Source: Lawsonia intracellularis PHE/MN1-00
GTDB lineage: Bacteria; Desulfobacterota; Desulfovibrionia; Desulfovibrionales; Desulfovibrionaceae
Assembly: GCF_000055945.1 (NCBI RefSeq)
Contig: NC_008011.1
Span: forward strand, 372,001 to 436,000
Reading direction: 5' to 3'
DNA: 64,000 nucleotides
Part shown: positions 9,141-18,604 of the stretch, piece by piece
Layout: every line of letters starts with the position of its first letter
Position numbering within the stretch: the stretch's first letter is position 1
Made by a program: the position numbers and the translations under genes
The notes under the pieces: generated by a model
Database searches by the model: none
What the model was told of the DNA's origin: nothing
The model's input: the letters and a program-made list of their open reading frames with translations, nothing else

Positions 9141-10058
9141 TCATTCTTTATATATGATATTAGGTTGGAATTGAGGACAAACTTTTATTTTTGCTTGTGG
9201 AATAACTTGTTCTAACCAGTCTTCATAAGCTTGTTCCATCTTTTGTTCTAAAAGGATGAGCTCTATTCGAGAATATGCTTCAATAATGTCTGCCTGATGT
9301 GCAGGATATCTTTTCCGTAAAAAAGCATACTGATAAATTTCACCTTCTTTATGGCGAGGAGTATATTCTCCAGGTTTAATTTTCATAAGATCTTGGCGCA
9401 TTTTCGCTGGAAGTCGATCTAAAGCAACTCTTATTATGTCCCCTTGTTCAATATCATTCCTATCACAATCTTTATGCTTGGCTTTTCTCTGTTGACTGTT
9501 TTCTACCTCTTGATACCAAATAATTTCAACTTTTTCTGGAATAAAAAATTCTGAATAATGTTTAAAGTAGTATTCTTCAATTTCATCTGAAGAAAGAGTA
9601 AACTTTGGACGAAGGATATGATGTTGAAAACGCTGAAAAGTAAGTCGTTGCTTCATAAGTTGCCGCCAGGTTTCAATATCTAAATATTCTTCCTGAAGGC
9701 TTTTTTCAAAGTCTTCTCCAACATAATCTTGTTTAATTTCATTCTCAGCAAGCAATACATCTTGCTCCGTAACCTTAAGACCTAGTTTTCCTAATTCTTG
9801 TGACATTAATGTATATATAATTAGTGTATATAAACTATCTCCATACTGCTCCTGTAAAAAATGAACTTCTGGTTTTTCTCTAAGTGGTAAAATATTTCCA
9901 GAAACATCATGAAGTGCTTCAACTTGTTGTAGTGTAATAGGTTCTCCATTCACTATAGCCATTACACCTGATGGAAAATTTTCTACAGCATATAGAGAGA
10001 ATGGAAAGACACAATAATATAGTGTAAAAATAATAAATATATACAGCCAGTTAAACAT
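9141..10058 (-). CDS. Second SurA_N-like periplasmic protein with degenerate or absent PPIase domain
   Basis: The N-terminus is hydrophobic (WLYIFIIFTLYYCVFPFSLYA) and should act as a signal sequence. It is followed by VMAIVNGEPITLQQVEALHD, the same opening as the SurA N-terminal domain. A helical chaperone-like region follows to about residue 175. Where a parvulin domain should sit, only a short region (VALDRLPAKMRQDLMKIKPGEYT) resembles its C-terminal end, and the GGDLG-type core is missing. I infer a chaperone without prolyl isomerase activity. It lies 37 bases downstream of mfd and 169 bases upstream of the other SurA-like gene, so the pair looks like an old duplication. Confidence 0.8.
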   Translation of the reverse strand: MFNWLYIFIIFTLYYCVFPFSLYAVENFPSGVMAIVNGEPITLQQVEALHDVSGNILPLREKPEVHFLQEQYGDSLYTLIIYTLMSQELGKLGLKVTEQDVLLAENEIKQDYVGEDFEKSLQEEYLDIETWRQLMKQRLTFQRFQHHILRPKFTLSSDEIEEYYFKHYSEFFIPEKVEIIWYQEVENSQQRKAKHKDCDRNDIEQGDIIRVALDRLPAKMRQDLMKIKPGEYTPRHKEGEIYQYAFLRKRYPAHQADIIEAYSRIELILLEQKMEQAYEDWLEQVIPQAKIKVCPQFQPNIIYKE

Positions 10059-10095
10059 ATTTTACTATTTTATTACATGTAATTAAAATATTTAT

Positions 10096-13000
10096 TTATT
10101 GTTTTATGCTATCATAACTAAATACAACACTAAGCTCTTCTTGGAGAGAAATAAGTCTATCCTCTATTGGTAAAGTTGTATTAAGCTTTATTTCTAGTGT
10201 AGCAGGCGGAGAAAGCTTTACTTTATCCGGCTGTGCTGAAATAAATAGCATTAACTTATCAAAAGATACAACAGTTTGTTTTTCTGGCCATACTAATTTA
10301 ATCTTATCCTCATAAATTTCAGCTTTTATTACCTGTGACTCAGTAAGAAATTGCTTAAAATTTAACACAGCTATAAATGCTTTAAGTTCATTAGGCAAGA
10401 CACCAAATCGATCACGAAGTTCTAACTCAATTTCATTCCGAGCCATAACACTTTGAGCAGACGATAGTGCTTTATACCAACGTAGTCGCTCATGGCTATC
10501 TGAAATATAATTTTGTGGTATATGCGCTGTCAACCCAAGAGTTAACTCTGTTTCTGGATAAGATGTAACACCTTCTCCTTTTAACTTAGTAACAGCTTCT
10601 TCAAGCATTTCTAAATAGAGCTCAATCCCAACTCTACTAATATGTCCTGACTGTGCTTCTCCTAGTATATTTCCTGCCCCACGTATTCTTAGATCTTCCA
10701 TAGCAACTTGAAAACCTGCACCAAGATAATCAAGTTCTAAAATGATTCTTAGACGTTCACGAGCTTGTTCTGAAAGACTTTCAAGATCAGAAATAACAAA
10801 TACTGCATATGCTTGCCTGTCAGAACGACCAACTCTTCCACGCAGTTGATATAGTTGTCCAAGTCCAAACATATGTGCTTGATCAACAATCAATGTATTT
10901 GCTCTTGGGAAATCAAGGCCAGACTCAATAATAGCAGTACATACAAGAATATCTAATTCTGCATGCCAAAAAGCATGAATATTTTCCTCAAGTTGTTTTT
11001 CTGGCATTTGCCCATGTGCTACACCTACACGTGCTTCAGGAACTAATTCTTTTACAAAGTTTACAATTTGTTCTAATCCTTGGACACGATTATATACCCA
11101 AAAGACTTGTCCTTCTCTAGCTAGCTCTCTTTCAAGAATTTCTTTAAGCTTTTCTTTATTTTTTTTAATAATAGCAGTGGCTACAGGTTTACGTTCAGGA
11201 GGTGCAGTTTCTATAACAGAAAGCTCACATATACCAGACATAGATAACTGTAATGTCCTAGGTATTGGTGTAGCTGTTAAGGTTAATACATCTACATTTT
11301 TTTTCATTTTTTTAAGTTTTTCTTTGTGCTTAACACCAAATCGCTGTTCTTCATCAAGAATAAGCAATCCTAAGTTAGGTAAAGAAACTGAGTCAGAAAG
11401 GAGCTTATGAGTACCCACTAGTACATCTATCTGACCGCTTGATGCAGCTTTAAAAATCTCTTTTTGTTTTTGAAGAGGAACAAATCGACTCAATAGACCT
11501 ACATTTATACCAAACCCTGAAAGACGTGAACGGAAAGTATAATAATGTTGTTCAGCTAGGACAGTTGTTGGACAAAGTAATGCTACCTGACGACCTTCAG
11601 AGGCTGCACGAAAGGCTGCACGCAATGCTACTTCTGTTTTACCAAAGCCAACGTCTCCACAAACAAGTCTATCCATTGGTTCACTCTTTTCCATGTCAGC
11701 TAAGACATCCTGAATAGCTCTTGCTTGGTCTGGTGTTTCTTCAAAACCAAAAGAAGCTTCAAACTCTCTGTATAAATCACCAACTGGTGGGTAGGTAAAA
11801 CCCTTTGCTACTTTACGCCAAGCATACATCTCTATTATATCTTCAGCTACTTTTTCAATAGACTTTTTAGCCTTATCTTTACTTGCTTGCCATGATGTGC
11901 TTCCAAGTCTATCAAGCTGAGGGAAAGATTCATTAACACTTTTAAACCGTTGTGTTAAAGAAAGCCTATCAACAGGAAGATAAAGTTTATCATTACCAGC
12001 ATACTCTAATAACAAAAAGTCATTAGATATTTTACCTATATCCATCCTAATAAGGCCACCAAAACGGGCAACGCCATAATTTTTATGAACTAAAAGATCT
12101 CCTGGATTGAGATCATCATATCGACTAAGTCCTTTAAAAGATTCAGCTGGAGCCTGTCTGCTTTTCCCAGTGTGTGGTTGGAGAACATCTTCTCCTAAAA
12201 TAAGGATATTAAACCAAGAAAGATCAACTCCTACACGGAATGGACTAATAATAGCAAAACAACCCTGCTGTGTTGGATGGTACTCTAGGAATGGTGTAAC
12301 ACCATCTTGCTCTGCAAGGTTAAGGAACTTATTTCTACTTCGCTCAGAAGAAAAAGACAGGATTAGTTGATACTTATCTTGCTTCCACTTTTTTATTGCC
12401 TGTATAAGATGTTGCCAGGGTCTATCCTGTTCAGCAACTGTAGGAAATAACATTTGGAAACTAGAAATAGCCTTTTCTGGTAACTCTACTACTTCTTCCT
12501 GATCATCAATATCAATATCTAGTGACTCAGTATGAACTATAGTAGATTGACACCATAACTCCTTTACTTGAAGAGTATTACGTATAGCTAAATCTAAAGG
12601 TTGTATAAATCCACTTTCTCTTTTTAAACGATCATTCCAACTATTCTCCATGGAAGTAAGAATATCTTCTGCTTCATGAAGGCTTGGTAATATCCAAACC
12701 TTATCTTTATTAACCCACTGCTCTATTGTAGTAGCATTTTCATAACAACAACCTGGTAATAAAGAAAAATCTTTTTGTTCAAGCAAACGAAAAAGACTGT
12801 AATGTTCATTCTCAGTAATTACATTCTCTTTAAGCAACTTGTTCCAATAGCTTTCTATAGTGGCTATATACTCAGTACCTGAACGGACAGGGTAGACTGG
12901 AAGAATAATAGCATTATCGATGTATCCTTTAGATCGTTGAGTTAATGGATCAAAAAAGCGGATTTCTTCTAATGTTTCACCAAAAAAGTCTAAGCGGAGA

Positions 13001-13563
13001 GGATAGTGATATCCTGGAGACATAATATCAAAAATATCACCACGTCGTGATACTTCTCCTGGATTTGATACCATAGACACTCGATCGTATCCCCAAGTAA
13101 TAGCTTGTTCAAGAATGATATCTGGAGAAAGCTCTTCTCCAACTGATAGTTGAATAACTTGGTTATCAAAAAAATCTAGAGGAACTTCTTTAGGAAGCAA
13201 ATTGTCTATAGTAAGAATAAGGCCTTGTACCTTACCATATCTAAGTGCATAGAGAGCAGCAAGACGCTCAGCCCAACCTTCTTTACTTAAAGAGCGTGAT
13301 GTAAAAGGAGAAAGTGTTACCCATGTGTTGTTAAATATATTATTAGATTTTAATACATTATGTCCCCCTTCTGATGTAAAAACAGATATAAGGGAATGTA
13401 AAGTTCCTAACTCATCTCTATTACGTGCTATAAGTAATACTTTTGCACCATGTGCAATGAGATCAACACTAAGTTTTACTTGAGTAGCAAGTCCTGCTTT
13501 TTGTAATGCAATACGTTTATTTTGACAACGAAGGAGTTGTTTTAGGCATTCTTTATACTCCAC
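10096..13563 (-). CDS. mfd: Transcription-repair coupling factor Mfd
   Basis: A 1155-residue DNA translocase that removes stalled RNA polymerase and recruits the UvrA excision machinery. The order is as in the family: an N-terminal UvrB-like module, a CarD-type RNA polymerase interaction domain (LNPGDLLVHKNYGVARFGGL) near residues 480-545, a helicase core with Walker A GDVGFGKTE near residue 632 and DEEQRFG near 734, then the helicase C domain (GRVGRSDRQAYA) and the C-terminal TRCF domain (PETELTLGLTAHIPQNYI). It begins a run of minus-strand genes after the membrane protein at 13645. Confidence 0.97.
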   Translation of the reverse strand: MEYKECLKQLLRCQNKRIALQKAGLATQVKLSVDLIAHGAKVLLIARNRDELGTLHSLISVFTSEGGHNVLKSNNIFNNTWVTLSPFTSRSLSKEGWAERLAALYALRYGKVQGLILTIDNLLPKEVPLDFFDNQVIQLSVGEELSPDIILEQAITWGYDRVSMVSNPGEVSRRGDIFDIMSPGYHYPLRLDFFGETLEEIRFFDPLTQRSKGYIDNAIILPVYPVRSGTEYIATIESYWNKLLKENVITENEHYSLFRLLEQKDFSLLPGCCYENATTIEQWVNKDKVWILPSLHEAEDILTSMENSWNDRLKRESGFIQPLDLAIRNTLQVKELWCQSTIVHTESLDIDIDDQEEVVELPEKAISSFQMLFPTVAEQDRPWQHLIQAIKKWKQDKYQLILSFSSERSRNKFLNLAEQDGVTPFLEYHPTQQGCFAIISPFRVGVDLSWFNILILGEDVLQPHTGKSRQAPAESFKGLSRYDDLNPGDLLVHKNYGVARFGGLIRMDIGKISNDFLLLEYAGNDKLYLPVDRLSLTQRFKSVNESFPQLDRLGSTSWQASKDKAKKSIEKVAEDIIEMYAWRKVAKGFTYPPVGDLYREFEASFGFEETPDQARAIQDVLADMEKSEPMDRLVCGDVGFGKTEVALRAAFRAASEGRQVALLCPTTVLAEQHYYTFRSRLSGFGINVGLLSRFVPLQKQKEIFKAASSGQIDVLVGTHKLLSDSVSLPNLGLLILDEEQRFGVKHKEKLKKMKKNVDVLTLTATPIPRTLQLSMSGICELSVIETAPPERKPVATAIIKKNKEKLKEILERELAREGQVFWVYNRVQGLEQIVNFVKELVPEARVGVAHGQMPEKQLEENIHAFWHAELDILVCTAIIESGLDFPRANTLIVDQAHMFGLGQLYQLRGRVGRSDRQAYAVFVISDLESLSEQARERLRIILELDYLGAGFQVAMEDLRIRGAGNILGEAQSGHISRVGIELYLEMLEEAVTKLKGEGVTSYPETELTLGLTAHIPQNYISDSHERLRWYKALSSAQSVMARNEIELELRDRFGVLPNELKAFIAVLNFKQFLTESQVIKAEIYEDKIKLVWPEKQTVVSFDKLMLFISAQPDKVKLSPPATLEIKLNTTLPIEDRLISLQEELSVVFSYDSIKQ

Positions 13564-13644
13564 AGACAGTCCTTATCCACCTTAAAAGTATATTAACATA
13601 TTTATAAGCTATTTAATAATTATACGTTAACCTATAGGAATTGA

Positions 13645-15228
13645 TTACTTTTTCCGTACTTTTTTCATATAATGTATTTGTATATACTTTAATAACAGAA
13701 TACCAATAATAACACATTCACTAAAAAGAATATGTATAAGTTTATGGCCATCTTTAAAATAAACAAAAGCCAACCAACGAATATTTGTTACGTCAATATG
13801 TCGCAGACTAAAACCTAATCCAGCAGCACATATAACTATACAGAAAGATGTAATAATCCACCTTATATTAAAATGGATTTTCCATATAGAAGATTTTATA
13901 TAAAAATATTTTTTTATACAGATTAATAAAACTATTAAAATAATAAGAAAACCAGTAATAAAAAAATTTAATGTAGACGTCAATACACTTACACATCCAA
14001 TAAGTAATAAAACTAATGTATAATACAGAATATATTTCCTTTTATATTTTAATCCAATAGAAAAAAAGAATAAAAATATACTAACTACCCCTGTAATAAT
14101 GCCTCCTAGTTCAATCATCCAGACAGGAAGCAACATTTCTAATAGTTTCATATTATAATAGCGAACAGGAAACACAGCCATAAAACATAACATGATACCT
14201 GTAGTGAAAATAATAACAGAAGTAATTGTTGGAATATGTATCCTTATATATCTCCCCATTTTGTTTAAGAATTTGATATTCTCTTGTGTTTGTTGGTTAA
14301 CTTCATACATAAGATACATAGCTGCAGCAATTATTAATGGTATGAGATAATAAATAACACGAAAGCATAATAGTGCCGCAAGGATAGCCTGGGGAGTAGT
14401 GTTTGTTAAATGAATAACCACGATCTCAAGTACTCCTGCACCTCCAGGGACATGAGTTAAGACAACTGCAACCATAGCCATTAAGTAAGTTGGAAGAAAT
14501 TGTATAAAAGATATACCTGCATCTTCTGGAAGGAGTACATATAAACATGCTGACGCTGCTACAAGATCTGCACTAGCGACAACTGCTTGAGCTATAGCAA
14601 TATTAAATGGAGGAAATGAAAACTCTTTACCAAAAATATGTACTGGTTTATGAATCAGTTTACAAATAAAAAGATATCCTGCAGCTAATGCAAATAAAAC
14701 AACACCTAATGGACGAATATCTTCAGTTGGAAAATATACTGCCAGCTCAGGAGGAATAGCTGGTGGAACAAACATAAAAATCAGTCCTGCTAGTCCAAAA
14801 GCACCAACCCAAAAAGTAATGGCAAGCATAAGGACAAGCTTTACAATTTCCATAGGAGAAAATCCCCAAGACGAATAAAGTCTATATCGAATGGTACTTC
14901 CCCCAAGTAATGCACCAAAATTATAACTTACTGCTTGCCCCACAAAAGAAACAAGTGCTACCTTCTTTAAAGGAAGTCTTTTATGAATGCCTTTTAATGC
15001 AAGCCAATCATACCCAACAAGAATTATATAATTTAAGATAGCTAGCAAAGCAGATAAAAACAAACTCCAATAAGAAATGCTTTCAACACTCATTTTAAGT
15101 TCGGAAAAACTATATTTACTAACTTCGCGATATAATAAATATACAGCACCAATAAAAATGCATGCAACAAGCATAATCCCCATTGTATGCGTCATTTTCT
15201 TAATAATTCTTACTATATCCTTTAACAT
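13645..15228 (-). CDS. MprF-like polytopic membrane protein (flippase half only)
   Basis: A 527-residue integral membrane protein of the lysylphosphatidylglycerol synthase transmembrane family. The frame is open from a TTG at 15249, but ATG 15228 has GGAG five bases upstream. The segment LVSFVGQAVSYNFGALLGGS, the RYRLYSSWGFSPMEIV turn and LTHVPGGAGVLEIVV match MprF-type flippase cores. About 12-14 membrane segments can be drawn, including the second membrane bundle that in MprF precedes the soluble synthase. The protein ends at HYMKKVRKK directly after that bundle, so the catalytic aminoacyl-transfer domain is missing. It may move lipids rather than synthesise aminoacyl lipids. Confidence 0.8.
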   Translation of the reverse strand: MLKDIVRIIKKMTHTMGIMLVACIFIGAVYLLYREVSKYSFSELKMSVESISYWSLFLSALLAILNYIILVGYDWLALKGIHKRLPLKKVALVSFVGQAVSYNFGALLGGSTIRYRLYSSWGFSPMEIVKLVLMLAITFWVGAFGLAGLIFMFVPPAIPPELAVYFPTEDIRPLGVVLFALAAGYLFICKLIHKPVHIFGKEFSFPPFNIAIAQAVVASADLVAASACLYVLLPEDAGISFIQFLPTYLMAMVAVVLTHVPGGAGVLEIVVIHLTNTTPQAILAALLCFRVIYYLIPLIIAAAMYLMYEVNQQTQENIKFLNKMGRYIRIHIPTITSVIIFTTGIMLCFMAVFPVRYYNMKLLEMLLPVWMIELGGIITGVVSIFLFFFSIGLKYKRKYILYYTLVLLLIGCVSVLTSTLNFFITGFLIILIVLLICIKKYFYIKSSIWKIHFNIRWIITSFCIVICAAGLGFSLRHIDVTNIRWLAFVYFKDGHKLIHILFSECVIIGILLLKYIQIHYMKKVRKK

Positions 15229-15399
15229 GTATTCTCCATAATTTTGCAAAACAAAGAATGTAATGTAGTCATTATGAAATTATATATTATTTCAACCTTA
15301 ACTTCATATACATTATCAACTAACTTTATTATAATATATGTAAATCTAATAGTATTTATTTCTATCTCACTAACTATAATTTTTTCCTTTCTACCCTGG

Positions 15400-15428
15400 T
15401 TGACCTGATAAGATAACTACACTATTGT
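15400..15428 (+). promoter_or_regulatory. Candidate sigma-70 promoter for greA
   Basis: TTGACC (15400-15405) is separated by 17 bases from TATTGT (15423-15428). The -35 matches consensus at five positions and the -10 at four. A start near 15435 would give a leader of about 78 bases holding the two hairpins that precede greA. Confidence 0.5.
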
Positions 15429-15433
15429 TACTT

Positions 15434-15453
15434 AGGTGATTGATTCACCTTTT
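15434..15453 (+). other. First hairpin in greA leader
   Basis: AGGTGA (15434-15439) and TCACCT (15445-15450) form a six-pair stem around a five-base loop, followed by TTT. It begins almost exactly at the inferred transcript start, so it could be a 5' stabilising stem or a weak early terminator. Confidence 0.5.
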
Positions 15454-15459
15454 AACTTA

Positions 15460-15489
15460 CCCGCTGTCAAGGCAGCGGGGGTATTTTTT
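15460..15489 (+). terminator. Terminator-like hairpin upstream of greA (possible attenuator)
   Basis: CCCGCTG (15460-15466) pairs with CAGCGGG (15473-15479) around the loop TCAAGG, and a run of six T follows at 15484-15489. This is the most GC-rich element in the intergenic region and has the full form of an intrinsic terminator. It sits between the candidate promoter and the greA ribosome binding site. No upstream plus-strand gene needs terminating, because the left neighbour is transcribed the other way. It therefore probably limits greA read-through or ends a short leader RNA. Confidence 0.7.
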
Positions 15490-15512
15490 CTAAGGTGTTA
15501 GGAGACCAAAGC

Positions 15513-15986
15513 ATGAGCATTCCTATTTCACAACAAGGTTATCAAAACCTTGAAAAAGAACTTGATCGACTTAAGAAAGAACGTCCTGCTGTTATCCAAG
15601 CTATTAAAGAAGCACGGGAAGAAGGTGATCTTAAAGAAAATGCTGGATATGATGCAGCAAGAGAACGTCAAGGTATGTTGGAAGCAAGAATAAATTATAT
15701 TGAGTCTCGTATGGCACAATTTAATATTATTGATATAACAACACTTTCTGGTGATAAAGCTATATTCGGAGCTACAGTAACTGTTGAAGATATCGACTCT
15801 GGAGAAAGAAAAGAGTTTACATTACTTGGCCCTGATGAAGCAGACTATACAAAAGGATCAATTTCTATTCAATCTCCTGTTGGTAGAGCTCTACTTGGGA
15901 AAAAAGTTGGTGACGAACTTACAGTCGATGTCCCACGAGGTCGTATTAGCTATGAAATTATAGATATCCAATTCAAACACCAATAA
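15513..15986 (+). CDS. greA: Transcription elongation factor GreA
   Basis: Rescues backtracked RNA polymerase by stimulating transcript cleavage. The product is 157 residues, close to the usual 158. ATG 15513 is chosen over the in-frame GTG at 15495 because GGAG lies eight bases before it and MSIPISQQGYQNLEKELDRL is a normal GreA start. The N-terminal coiled coil carries the acidic tip residues (EAREEGDLKENAGYDAARE), and the C-terminal FKBP-like domain ends in VDVPRGRISYEIIDI. The two leader hairpins suggest transcriptional control ahead of the gene. Confidence 0.97.
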   Translation: MSIPISQQGYQNLEKELDRLKKERPAVIQAIKEAREEGDLKENAGYDAARERQGMLEARINYIESRMAQFNIIDITTLSGDKAIFGATVTVEDIDSGERKEFTLLGPDEADYTKGSISIQSPVGRALLGKKVGDELTVDVPRGRISYEIIDIQFKHQ

Positions 15987-16047
15987 TTTTACATTACCTT
16001 TACTAAAGTACTATTTAGCTACAACTCAGTCAAAGCAATTTCTTAAT

Positions 16048-17358
16048 ATGAATAACACCCCTTGGACATTTTCGATTGTTACATTTGGTTGTAAAGTCAA
16101 TCAATATGAATCTCAATCTATACGAGAAGCATGGAGTAATTTACATGGAGAAGAAGTAGCTACACCACAGACTGCAGATATTATTCTTCTTAATACATGT
16201 GCTATTACCGCAAATGCTATTACTGATGCCCGTCAATTGATCAATAAACTTCACCGAGAAGCACCTAACTCTAAAATTATTCTTACTGGATGTGCAACAG
16301 ATTTAACCAATGAAGCCCTATATAAACTTCCTGGCGTATATACCTTTATTAGTCAAAAAAATAAAACACAACTTCTTTCCAATCTTCCACTTACACAATT
16401 AAACCAAGATCAATTACAAACTAACACTAATACATTTCCACAATTCTCTATCAGTAATTTTAATCGTTCTCGACCGATAGTTAAAGTCCAAGATGGTTGC
16501 TCTCACTCATGTACATATTGCATCATACCATCAACAAGAGGCAAGCCCAAAAGTCGATCACCAAAAGAATGTCTTATAGAAATTCAACAACTTCTTAATG
16601 CTGGATTCAGAGAAATTATTCTTTCAGGAATTAATTTACGTCAATATACAGCTACTCAACAAGGATGCAAAGATTTTTGGGAATTATATTCATTTTTAGA
16701 TAAAAAACTCTCTCCAACTTGGAAGGGTATTGCACGATTACGGATAAGCTCCCTAGATCCAGCACAGCTCACTCAACGTGGTCTTGACATACTTTCTAAT
16801 AGTCATATGGGGTGTCAACAATTACATCTTTCAATTCAAAGCGGAAGCGCTGAAATACTAAAAAAAATGCACCGTTCACATTATACTCCTCAATACCTTT
16901 TAGATACTACAAAAAAACTCTCTACTATTTGGCACAAGTTTGGATTAGGAGCTGATTTCATTATAGGCTTCCCAGGTGAAACAGAAAAACATTTCCAAGA
17001 AACAGTCGATCTTATAAAAGAACTACCTCTTACCTATGGACATATTTTCCCATTTTCTGCTCGACCTAATACTATTGCCGCAACCCTTCCAAACCATATT
17101 AAAAAATCTGAAAGTCAACAACGTGCTGCTACAATAAGACAACTCATTACACAAAAAGAAAAAATTTTTCACAAACAACTCCTCACCATGTCAACATTGC
17201 ATATAGCTCCTGAAGGTGGAGGAAAAACAGGAGGAGTTGATGAATATTACACTCACTGTCATTTAACAGAGCCTGTCGAAACACGTCAACTTCTAAAAGT
17301 AAAACCTCTATCTCTGACAAAAAAAGGCTTATTAGTAGAAATATTACCCCCTCATTAA
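16048..17358 (+). CDS. mtaB: tRNA t6A37 methylthiotransferase, MtaB-like
   Basis: A radical-SAM methylthiotransferase of the MiaB family, predicted to convert t6A37 to ms2t6A37 in tRNA. The N-terminal cluster-binding Cys residues are in FGCKVNQYES, NTCAITANA and TGCATDL. The radical-SAM CxxxCxxC motif is in DGCSHSCTYCIIPSTRGKP, which favours MtaB over MiaB or RimO. IIGFPGETEKHFQETVDL follows in the core. At 436 residues it fits the MtaB group. It lies 61 bases after greA and may share its transcript. Confidence 0.88.
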   Translation: MNNTPWTFSIVTFGCKVNQYESQSIREAWSNLHGEEVATPQTADIILLNTCAITANAITDARQLINKLHREAPNSKIILTGCATDLTNEALYKLPGVYTFISQKNKTQLLSNLPLTQLNQDQLQTNTNTFPQFSISNFNRSRPIVKVQDGCSHSCTYCIIPSTRGKPKSRSPKECLIEIQQLLNAGFREIILSGINLRQYTATQQGCKDFWELYSFLDKKLSPTWKGIARLRISSLDPAQLTQRGLDILSNSHMGCQQLHLSIQSGSAEILKKMHRSHYTPQYLLDTTKKLSTIWHKFGLGADFIIGFPGETEKHFQETVDLIKELPLTYGHIFPFSARPNTIAATLPNHIKKSESQQRAATIRQLITQKEKIFHKQLLTMSTLHIAPEGGGKTGGVDEYYTHCHLTEPVETRQLLKVKPLSLTKKGLLVEILPPH

Positions 17359-17462
17359 AAAACTATATTTCTCTTGTTTCCCTTCAAATTATCACTTACT
17401 ATATATTAAGAAATTATTTATCCAGTATAGCCTAACACTGGTTAGATTATAAAGGAAAAAAC

Positions 17463-18344
17463 ATGTTACGAAGTATGACAGGTTTTGGTCGCTGTGTTGT
17501 TGAAGATAGTGATTGGACCCAAACATGGGAAATAAAAAGTGTTAATAGCCGATATCTTGATCTTAAATGGCGCTTACCACTTATAGCACGCTCTTTAGAA
17601 CAAAAATTTGAAAAAATTGTACGTAAATATGCATCTCGAGGTAGAGTTGAACTTAACCTCACCATACAACAAATAGAGTCACAAGCTACACCTCTTTGTT
17701 TTAATGAATCCCAAGCATTATCTATGCTTAATGCCATAACTGAATTAGCAAAAATAAGAGGAGATACTTTTTCACCTGACTATATGCAGTTACTTTCTGT
17801 TTCTTCTTTATGGGAAAAAATCGAAGATGAAAATGATAACAATATAGAAGGCAGACTTGAAGAAGGACTTATAGCTGCTTTAGAAGACTGGAACGAATCT
17901 AGAGAAACTGAAGGTTCTATTCTTTACAAAGATCTTTCACAACGTATTTCAAAACTTAAAGAATGGTTATCACAAATTGAAGATCAAGCTCCTTGTATAA
18001 AAGAAGAACGTTTTTTACAACTAAAAGAGCGAATTTCAGAAGCCCTTGAAAAAGCTGGAGGTTTATTAGAGGAGACTAGATTTCTCCAAGAAATTGTTAT
18101 TCATACAGATAAACTCGATGTCACAGAAGAATTAACGCGTCTTTCTAGCCACCTTGATCGACTTTACGAAATCCTTGGTAAAGGTTCAGATGTAGGACGT
18201 CGACTAGACTTTACTCTTCAAGAGTGCTTTAGAGAAATTTCTACATGTGGAAATAAAATCCAAGATGCCCAGATATCTAAAGTTGTGGTAGAATTTAAAA
18301 ATGAACTTGAAAAATGCCGAGAACAAGTACAAAATTTGGAATAA
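17463..18344 (+). CDS. YicC/YloC family endoribonuclease-like protein
   Basis: Matches the YicC family. The start [18 protein letters not shown] is diagnostic, as is the [18 protein letters not shown] segment. The C-terminal DUF1732 domain has [16 protein letters not shown] and [15 protein letters not shown]. Some family members have been reported to act as RNases, so an RNA decay role is possible but inferred. The ATG has AAAGGA upstream. It ends two bases before the RemA-like gene, and gmk follows, a gene order common to many bacteria. Confidence 0.92.
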   Translation: MLRSMTGFGRCVVEDSDWTQTWEIKSVNSRYLDLKWRLPLIARSLEQKFEKIVRKYASRGRVELNLTIQQIESQATPLCFNESQALSMLNAITELAKIRGDTFSPDYMQLLSVSSLWEKIEDENDNNIEGRLEEGLIAALEDWNESRETEGSILYKDLSQRISKLKEWLSQIEDQAPCIKEERFLQLKERISEALEKAGGLLEETRFLQEIVIHTDKLDVTEELTRLSSHLDRLYEILGKGSDVGRRLDFTLQECFREISTCGNKIQDAQISKVVVEFKNELEKCREQVQNLE

Positions 18345-18346
18345 TT

Positions 18347-18604
18347 ATGCAACGTGAAAAATTAATCCATCTAGGCTTTAGTAACTTTATTATTGCTTCT
18401 AGAGTTATTAGTATTGTGAATCCTGCTTCATCACCTATGAGACGACTACGTGAAGATGCAAAAAAAGATGGACGACTCATTGATGCAACACAAGGTAGAA
18501 AAACCCGCTCTATTCTTATTACTGACTCTAATCATGTTATCCTCTCAGCCATTTTACCAGATACACTAGGACAACGTTTTATACAAGAGGAAGAACATGA
18601 CTAA
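18347..18604 (+). CDS. DUF370 / RemA-family DNA-binding protein
   Basis: An 85-residue protein of the DUF370 family, whose Bacillus member RemA regulates biofilm matrix genes. The frame is open from 18314, but ATG 18347, two bases after the yicC stop, gives the standard family start ([18 protein letters not shown]). The conserved [15 protein letters not shown] and [19 protein letters not shown] segments are both present. Position between yicC and gmk supports the call. Whether it regulates genes in this organism is unknown. Confidence 0.88.
   Translation: MQREKLIHLGFSNFIIASRVISIVNPASSPMRRLREDAKKDGRLIDATQGRKTRSILITDSNHVILSAILPDTLGQRFIQEEEHD

Noticed and set aside
15250-15400. Possible tRNA or small RNA gene in the greA upstream spacer
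   Set aside because: The sequence is AT-rich with no cloverleaf or T-loop; the only structures are the two hairpins close to greA.
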